NCBI GenBank assembly: GCA_947625445.1
Contig: CANQOM010000048.1
Span: 1 to 10,010 of the forward strand
Direction of reading: 5' to 3'
Length of the DNA: 10,010 nt
Source of the DNA: Candidatus Gastranaerophilales bacterium
GTDB lineage: Bacteria; Cyanobacteriota; Vampirovibrionia; Gastranaerophilales; Gastranaerophilaceae
Shown: piece by piece, positions 5,830 to 10,010 of the stretch
How positions within the stretch are numbered: position 1 is the stretch's first letter
How the letters are laid out: the number at the start of each line of letters is the position of its first letter
Translations under genes and position numbers: made by a program
Notes under the pieces: model-generated
What the model was told of the DNA's origin: nothing
The model's input: only the letters and a program-made list of their open reading frames with translations
Database searches by the model: none

Positions 5830-8160
5830 ATGGATTTTTCATCAATTAAATCAGGATTTTTAAATTATTTAGAAGAAAAGTTTAATAAGTCTGAAGTTAT
5901 ACAAACCCAAGACGGAAATGAAGTTGTACAAGCATCTTCAAATAAAGTTATTCCTGATTCTGAAATCAGTGTATTTCTCTACAATAATGATTTTAAAAAT
6001 TATTTAGTATCAGAAGTAGGAGCTGATTCATCCATATTTTCTAAAAGTGTTAATGAAATAATGGATATGGAATTTGTTAACGGAAAATTAGTTGAAAACG
6101 AAGAAACAAATTCTGATAATTTTGAAACAGAATCTCAAGATAATGAACAAAATGCAGAACAAGTAAATATGTCAATATCGGTAGCAAATGAAGAAAATGG
6201 ACAGGTTGCACCTCAAGAAGCAGATGCGGCAAATATATCTATGAATATACTTAATGATGCACTTTCAAATGGTTCTGTAATTAGTGCTTTAGACTCAAAT
6301 CAAACAGGTGAAGTAGATAAAGAAGAATTTACGGAATTTTTAAACGGTGTAAAAAATGAAAACGGAGAAATAACTCTTGATGGTTTAACAAACGCATTAA
6401 AAGAAATTATTGCTCCTGAAAATAAAGGACAAGAAGAAACAGTTGATTCATACTTAAATGCTATTTATGAAAATCCATCTGTTATAAATGCATTAGATGT
6501 GGATGGAGACGGACAAATAAGTGATGAAGAAAAAAGTAAATTCTTAGAATACGTAAAACAAAATTATGCAAATGGCTCAGAATTAACACTACAAGCATTA
6601 AAAGATGCTTTTCAAAGTATAATTGATGGTAGTTTTTCATATGACAAAGGTGCAGAACAAGTATCATCAGAAAAACAATCTGTAAGAGCAGCAGAAAAAC
6701 CTGAAGGATTTCAATCTGGCGGATCGGGCGGTTCAAGTCCGGTAAACAGTGCAGGCGGTTCATCAGGTGCAAGTGGTTCATCAGGAACATCTGGTTCAGG
6801 TGGTTATTCTGGTGGTAACGGAGTTTCTTCTTCAGGTGCATCTTCTGCTTCTGCTCCTAAAGGTAAAACTCTTGAAGAACTAGAACAAGAAAAAACTACT
6901 AAAGAAGGCGAACTCTCTGATGCAAGAGAAGCAGTTAATGATGTTTACTCCGGTGAAAATTCTGAAGTTAAATCTGCTAAACAAGCAGAAGAAGATGCTA
7001 AAACAAAATATGATGAAGCAGTTAAAAATGATGAAAAAATTTCAGACGAATTAAAAAATAAAAGAGAAACTAATTTAAATGATATTGCTACTGAAGAAAA
7101 CAACAGAGATACTAAAAAAACAGAAATAAATAATAAAGAATCAGAAATTTCAAGCTTAGAAAGTGATTTATCTTCCGCTGAATCTGAAGTTTCTGCATTG
7201 TCTGATGCTCTTTCTGCTTTAGAAGGTCAATCATCTGATGACCCTGAAAAACAACAAGAAATAGAAACTAAAAAAGCAGAAGTTCAAAAGAAGAAAGAAG
7301 AAGCAGAAAAAAAAGTTGAAGAATTAAAAGGAGAAATTGAAACTAAAAAAGGTGAAAAATCTGACCTTGAATCAGAATTACAAACAATTGAATCTAATTT
7401 AAAAGACCTAAATGAAACAAAAGCTCAAATTGAAGAAGAAATAAGTAAAAACTGCGAACCTGAAACTAAAGCAGCTATGGATGCATATAATGAAGCAAAA
7501 GAAAATACTGAAACAGTAAAAGATACTGAAGCTGAAAAAGCAAAAGGTGTAGTAGATACTAAACAAAGCGAATTAGACAGTATTAATAAACAAATTGATG
7601 AGAAAAAAGCTGAAGAAACAAAACGTGAAAATTCTGTAAGCGACTTAGATTTTAGCGGGGTAGAATTAAATCTATCCGGTGTTCAAGAAGAAGATATGGA
7701 AGCATTTAAATCAAATTGGGAAAAGAATAAAGATAAATATGAAGAAGTTGCAGAAGCTACAGGTATGCCTGCTGAATTGATAGCAGCAATACACTGGAGA
7801 GAAGGATCAGGTGACTTTAGTACATATCTTCATAATGGTGAAAAGTTAGGACAAGTTACAACCCTAGAACCTGCAGGTGTTTATTTTGAAGATTGGACAG
7901 AAGCTGCTATAGATGCAATTAACAGGGAAAAAGGTAATGCTACAATGGAAAATGATGGCAGTTTAGAATACTATCTTAATTATGCGGAAGGTTATAACGG
8001 TTGGGGCTACCATAATAAAGGTGTTGTTTCTCCATATGTTTGGGCTGGAACATCAAATTACAAGAGTGGTAAATATGTAGCCGACGGAGTTTATAACGCA
8101 GGTTACGTAGACCAACAGTTAGGTGTCGCAGCAATGATGAAAGCCATAATGGAAGGATAA
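5830..8160 (+). CDS. EF-hand / coiled-coil protein with C-terminal lysozyme-like domain
   Basis: A 776-residue modular protein. Two canonical EF-hand loops are at 155-166 (DSNQTGEVDKEE) and 223-234 (DVDGDGQISDEE) and should bind calcium. A Ser/Gly-rich linker spans about 295-343. A highly charged Glu/Lys heptad region, surely a long coiled coil, runs about 346-600. The C-terminal part (about 622-776) resembles phage and bacterial lysozyme-type muramidases: IAAIHWREGSGDF with candidate catalytic E658, YLHNG (666-670), YNGWGY (722-727), SPYVWAGT (734-741) and GKYVADGVY (747-755). It likely cuts peptidoglycan. No Sec signal or membrane segment is visible, although the target is outside the cytoplasm. 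With the sigma-28 promoter this suggests export by the flagellar type III route, an inference. An AAGG site stands 7 bases before the ATG. The gene is monocistronic. The exact role and family name are uncertain. Confidence 0.85.
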   Translation: MDFSSIKSGFLNYLEEKFNKSEVIQTQDGNEVVQASSNKVIPDSEISVFLYNNDFKNYLVSEVGADSSIFSKSVNEIMDMEFVNGKLVENEETNSDNFETESQDNEQNAEQVNMSISVANEENGQVAPQEADAANISMNILNDALSNGSVISALDSNQTGEVDKEEFTEFLNGVKNENGEITLDGLTNALKEIIAPENKGQEETVDSYLNAIYENPSVINALDVDGDGQISDEEKSKFLEYVKQNYANGSELTLQALKDAFQSIIDGSFSYDKGAEQVSSEKQSVRAAEKPEGFQSGGSGGSSPVNSAGGSSGASGSSGTSGSGGYSGGNGVSSSGASSASAPKGKTLEELEQEKTTKEGELSDAREAVNDVYSGENSEVKSAKQAEEDAKTKYDEAVKNDEKISDELKNKRETNLNDIATEENNRDTKKTEINNKESEISSLESDLSSAESEVSALSDALSALEGQSSDDPEKQQEIETKKAEVQKKKEEAEKKVEELKGEIETKKGEKSDLESELQTIESNLKDLNETKAQIEEEISKNCEPETKAAMDAYNEAKENTETVKDTEAEKAKGVVDTKQSELDSINKQIDEKKAEETKRENSVSDLDFSGVELNLSGVQEEDMEAFKSNWEKNKDKYEEVAEATGMPAELIAAIHWREGSGDFSTYLHNGEKLGQVTTLEPAGVYFEDWTEAAIDAINREKGNATMENDGSLEYYLNYAEGYNGWGYHNKGVVSPYVWAGTSNYKSGKYVADGVYNAGYVDQQLGVAAMMKAIMEG

Positions 8161-8294
8161 TCAATATATCTAATGTTGCAACCTTGAGCTTACTCATAGT
8201 AACCATAAAAATGCTCACACTTTGCTTTGAAATGATACATGCTCAATGATTTGGTTTTGTAAAGTTCAAGGGTGACAGTTTTAGATATTTTAGT

Positions 8295-8325
8295 AGATTT
8301 TGCTATATAAATCTCTTGATTTTTT
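8295..8325 (+). terminator. Weak candidate terminator after the muramidase gene
   Basis: AGATTT (8295-8300) pairs with AAATCT (8309-8314) around an 8-base loop, followed by CTTGA and six T. The stem has few G/C pairs and is 135 bp past the stop, so support is limited. Confidence 0.3.
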
Positions 8326-8361
8326 AAATGTTACAAATTTTTGACTTTTGAAAATACATGT

Positions 8362-8389
8362 TTGAAAAAAAATATGTTTAAGATATGAT
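8362..8389 (+). promoter_or_regulatory. Sigma-70 promoter of the rpmG-trnW-secE-nusG operon
   Basis: TTGAAA (8362-8367), 16 bases, TATGAT (8384-8389): each box has 5 of 6 consensus bases. The start would be near 8396, leaving a leader of about 98 bases before rpmG. A perfect TATAAT at 8443-8448 lacks a -35 partner but could be a second start. Confidence 0.6.
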
Positions 8390-8493
8390 ATTAACTGTGA
8401 TTTAACACAAAAGAAGTAGAATATGAGAAAAGAGTTGTATTCTATAATTTTCTATTGTAAAGACAAATAATTATAAATAAGGAAGAAAGCACA

Positions 8494-8661
8494 ATGGGAA
8501 TCAAAGGAAAAAACGACAGAATGGTAGTTCTTGCTTGTGAAGAATGCAAAAGAAGAAACTATACAACAGTAAAGAACAAGAAAAATTCAAAAGAAAGAAT
8601 GGAATTAAATAAGTATTGTCCATTCTGCCAAAAACATGTATTACATAAGGAAACAAAATAA
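8494..8661 (+). CDS. rpmG: Large ribosomal subunit protein bL33
   Basis: A 55-residue 50S protein located near the E site. It reads MGIKGKNDRMVVLACEECKR and continues through NYTTVKNKKN to a C-terminal YCPFCQKHVLHKETK. Two Cys pairs (C15/C18 and C42/C45) show the zinc-binding (C+) form of L33. AAGGAAG lies about 9 bases before the ATG. It is the first gene of the classical rpmG, tRNA-Trp, secE, nusG, rplK cluster and ends 12 bp before the tRNA. Zinc-independent paralogues are common in other genomes, so a C- copy may exist elsewhere. Length and motifs make the assignment secure. Confidence 0.97.
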   Translation: MGIKGKNDRMVVLACEECKRRNYTTVKNKKNSKERMELNKYCPFCQKHVLHKETK

Positions 8662-8756
8662 GGATTATAAAAAGCGTCCTTAGTTCAGTTGGTAGAACGT
8701 CGGTCTCCAAAACCGGATGTCGAGGGTTCGAGTCCTTCAGGGCGCGGATTATAAAA
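8662..8756 (+). repeat. 11-bp direct repeat flanking tRNA-Trp
   Basis: GGATTATAAAA occurs at 8662-8672 and again at 8746-8756, exactly bracketing the tRNA. The second copy begins with the discriminator base. The copies are 84 bp apart and identical. Confidence 0.8.
8674..8746 (+). tRNA. trnW: tRNA-Trp (anticodon CCA)
   Basis: A full cloverleaf can be drawn in 73 bases. The acceptor stem GCGTCCT pairs with AGGGCGC (one G-U). The D arm is GTTC/GAAC. The anticodon stem TCGGT/ACCGG carries the loop CTCCAAA, with CCA at 34-36. The T arm is GAGGG/CCTTC around TTCGAGT, and the discriminator is G73. The 3' CCA is not encoded and must be added. It sits between rpmG and secE, its usual place in many bacteria, and is probably processed from the operon transcript. 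Confidence 0.97.
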
Positions 8757-8764
8757 GGGTAATA

Positions 8765-8959
8765 ATGACAGACTCAAATAAAATCAAAGAATATTTTAAG
8801 GGAATAAAATCCGAATGGGGTAAAATAACTTGGCCGGAGCGTAAACAGGTTGTAGCGCAAACGATAGCCGTTCTTGTTATTGTATTCGTTTTTACGATAT
8901 ATACATACGGTTTAGATATTATTTTTAAATCAATTCTTGACGGATTTCATTTAATATAA
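8765..8959 (+). CDS. secE: Preprotein translocase subunit SecE
   Basis: A 64-residue inner-membrane subunit that clamps SecY in the SecYEG channel. It is the short, single-span form: an amphipathic N-terminal helix with the conserved EWGKITWPERKQVV (17-30), then one membrane helix at about 31-52 (AQTIAVLVIVFVFTIYTYGL). The ATG at 8765 follows AAGGG by 6 bases. An in-frame ATG at 8717 is not credible because it lies inside the tRNA. The gene is 18 bp after the tRNA and 37 bp before nusG, as expected for this operon. Confidence 0.97.
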   Translation: MTDSNKIKEYFKGIKSEWGKITWPERKQVVAQTIAVLVIVFVFTIYTYGLDIIFKSILDGFHLI

Positions 8960-8996
8960 AAATAAACGAGTGATTTAATATAGGAATAATAAAATA

Positions 8997-9662
8997 ATGG
9001 CAAAAAAGAATAACGAAAATGAAGTAGTAGAACATCTTGCAGACATGGAGTTAGGGCAAGAAGGTATAGTTTCTAAAGAAGAAGTTCTTCAGGAAAAAGA
9101 AATCGAATTTAAAGATTCGGTTAATTCTTCAAAGGCTCCAAAGAAAAGATGGTATATAGTTCATACTTATTCGGGACACGAAAACAAGGTAAAAGTTAAC
9201 CTTGAAAAACGTATTGAATATATGAATATGGGTGACAAAATATTTAGAATTGAAGTTCCGCAAAAAACAGTCACTAAAATGAAAGACGGCAAAAAAACAG
9301 ATAGAGAAGAAAAAATCTTCCCGGGCTATGTGTTAGTGGAAATGATTATGGATGATGACTCTTGGTACGTAGTCAGACACACTGCAGGTGTTACAAAATT
9401 TGTAGGCTCTGCAAAAAAACCGATTCCTGCTAAAGATAGCGAAATTAAGAAAATTATTCATAAAACACAAAATCAGGTTACTAAAGTTGAACTTGATGTT
9501 AAAGCGGGTGACAAAGTCAGAATTATTTCAGGGCCGTTCTCTGAATTTATTGGTGATATAACTGAAGTATATCCTGATAAGTCTAAATTAAGAGCAATGG
9601 TATCAATATTTGGACGTGAAACACCTGTAGAACTTGAATACAAACAAATACAAAAAATATAG
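8997..9662 (+). CDS. nusG: Transcription termination/antitermination factor NusG
   Basis: NusG binds RNA polymerase to modulate pausing and links it to Rho or the leading ribosome. The 221 residues contain the NGN domain from about 51 (RWYIVHTYSGHENKVKVNLE) with EEKIFPGYVLVEM and VRHTAGVTKFVG, then a KOW domain from about 168 (KAGDKVRIISGPFSEFIGDI). Residues 1-49 are an acidic, low-complexity extension absent from the 181-residue E. coli protein. The start is accepted because MAKKNN begins the frame after AGGA, although that is 11 bases away. The end VELEYKQIQKI is the normal C-terminus, so the gene is intact. The G of its TAG stop is the first base of the repeat element that follows. Confidence 0.97.
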   Translation: MAKKNNENEVVEHLADMELGQEGIVSKEEVLQEKEIEFKDSVNSSKAPKKRWYIVHTYSGHENKVKVNLEKRIEYMNMGDKIFRIEVPQKTVTKMKDGKKTDREEKIFPGYVLVEMIMDDDSWYVVRHTAGVTKFVGSAKKPIPAKDSEIKKIIHKTQNQVTKVELDVKAGDKVRIISGPFSEFIGDITEVYPDKSKLRAMVSIFGRETPVELEYKQIQKI

Positions 9663-9848
9663 CGAAATTCCGCAGGGTGAAGCGAAGCGAGGATAAGGCA
9701 AAGCCAAACGAGTGGCAGACCCGAGCGGGAAGGAATTTCAAGAGGCGAAATTCCGGACGGACAAAAAGTCCGGGTAGCGAGGGGCGAAGCGAGGACAAGG
9801 CAAAGCCAAACGAGTGGCAGACCCGAGCGGGAAGGAATTTCAAGAGGC
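9662..9848 (+). repeat. Two tandem units of a GC-rich repeat element between nusG and rplK
   Basis: Each unit starts with GCGAAATTCCG (9662-9672; 9745-9755), has a variable spacer (9 or 28 bases) and ends with a 65-bp block (9682-9746; 9784-9848). The two blocks differ at one base (T9694/C9796). The block end GGAATTTC is the complement of the unit start GAAATTCC, so each unit has 8-bp inverted ends. Inside are small palindromes, GGCAAAGCC and CCCGAGCGGG. The second spacer has its own hairpin (CGGAC-AAAAA-GTCCG, 9758-9772). By my count 37 of 65 bases in a block are G or C, far above the surroundings. It looks like a REP/MITE-like intergenic element. It is open in one forward frame but has no ribosome site. 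Confidence 0.85.
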
Positions 9849-9880
9849 AACAACAAAACAAAACAAAAATAAAATAAACA

Positions 9881-9911
9881 GTGGAAGGAAGTAAAATTCC
9901 GCCATTACCAC
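9881..9911 (+). promoter_or_regulatory. Candidate ribosomal protein L1 autoregulatory site in the rplK leader
   Basis: GTGG (9881-9884) pairs with CCAC (9908-9911). Inside, GGAA (9887-9890) pairs with TTCC (9897-9900). The internal loop is asymmetric (AA against GCCATTA). This resembles the two short helices with an unequal loop that L1 binds in 23S rRNA and in rplK-rplA leaders. It ends 16 bases before the rplK ATG, next to the ribosome site. Pairing is seen; the L1 role is inferred. Confidence 0.5.
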
Positions 9912-9927
9912 GAAAGGAGAAAACAAA

Positions 9928-10010
9928 ATGGCAAAGAAAGTTGTAGGAAAAATTAAGCTACAAATTCAAGCGGGTAAAGCAAACCCATCACCGCCGGTTA
10001 TGCGGCATTG
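9928..10010 (+). CDS. rplK: Large ribosomal subunit protein uL11, 5' part only
   Basis: uL11 forms the GTPase-associated stalk base with 23S rRNA. Only the first 27 codons are in the window: MAKKVVGKIKLQIQAGKANP followed by SPPV matches the highly conserved N-terminus. A strong AAAGGAG site lies 8 bases before the ATG. The next residues read MRH, where almost all L11 proteins have GPALG. A one-base deletion plus substitutions at about 9997-10003 would explain this, since GCATTG at the very end would encode A-L one frame over. Contig-end sequence error is likely, but a true frameshift cannot be excluded. It belongs to the operon with nusG. Confidence 0.9.
   Translation, partial: MAKKVVGKIKLQIQAGKANPSPPVMRH

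Larger units (their letters stand above)
8161..8493. other. 333-bp non-coding gap before the ribosomal operon
   Basis: There is no open frame with a ribosome site on either strand. Near its start TGAGC (8185-8189) and GCTCA (8213-8217) enclose a smaller TTACT/AGTAA stem (8190-8202), which could fold as a compound hairpin at the 3' end of the preceding message. The middle has a weak terminator-like hairpin, and the last third holds the rpmG promoter. I recognise no known RNA family. Confidence 0.5.

Noticed and set aside
6482..6841. Minus-strand open frame of 119 codons opposite the EF-hand and Ser/Gly region
   Set aside because: Its Leu/His-rich composition is the complement of the plus-strand codons and it has no start signals. 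The plus-strand gene has clear domains.
8717..8764. A longer SecE starting at an ATG at 8717
   Set aside because: The extra 16 codons lie within the T arm and acceptor stem of tRNA-Trp. The ATG at 8765 has its own AAGGG site and gives the normal SecE N-terminus.
9682..9848. CRISPR-like array
   Set aside because: Only two copies of a 65-bp block with a 37-bp gap, no cas genes, and the gap itself contains part of the repeat unit.
9677..9877. A 66-residue basic open frame across the repeat (and opposite-strand frames at 9473-9861)
   Set aside because: The peptide is just the repeat translated twice (SEDKAKPNEWQTRAGRN), there is no ribosome site, and the frames exist only because the repeat lacks stops.

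Overview
The window is a chromosomal segment of an AT-rich bacterium, probably anaerobic, with a standard bacterial translation operon at its right end. Clues to lifestyle are a flavodiiron protein with a rubredoxin, a PerR-type peroxide sensor, the MEP isoprenoid gene ispG, and a sequence matching a sigma-28 (flagellar) promoter. Clues to lineage are weaker: NusG has a long N-terminal extension, the tRNA gene does not encode CCA, and the small secreted and SFKG-bearing proteins look lineage-specific. I lean toward the gut non-photosynthetic Cyanobacteria relatives (Melainabacteria/Gastranaerophilales), but this is an impression from gene content. Other AT-rich anaerobes are not excluded.

Left part (1-1543, minus strand): a 3'-truncated gene of unknown function preceded by a YfcE-like metallophosphoesterase. 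A 54-bp divergent gap separates these from a plus-strand group (1598-3772): ispG, a small secreted protein and a secreted TPR protein. A GC hairpin lies between the last two. A strong bidirectional terminator (3772-3803) closes this group against the convergent minus-strand oxidative-stress group.

Middle (3805-5670, minus strand): perR, then a short-loop rubredoxin, then the flavodiiron protein fprA, reading away from a well-formed sigma-70 promoter. A Fur-box-like palindrome overlaps the perR leader. The logic is compact: the sensor comes first, then the electron carrier and the terminal O2/NO reductase it feeds.

Centre-right (5771-8160, plus strand): a 776-residue modular protein with two EF-hands, a Ser/Gly linker, a long coiled coil and a C-terminal lysozyme-like domain. 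It has no Sec signal and sits behind a sequence matching the sigma-28 consensus. This is the most interesting locus in the window: a candidate flagellar-regulon muramidase exported by a non-Sec route.

Right part (8362-10010, plus strand): rpmG, tRNA-Trp, secE, nusG and the start of rplK, in the classical order. Two features are unusual. An exact 11-bp direct repeat brackets the tRNA. Two tandem units of a GC-rich repeat with GAAATTCC/GGAATTTC ends sit between nusG and rplK, directly at the nusG stop codon. A possible L1-binding leader precedes rplK, whose last visible codons appear frameshifted at the window edge.
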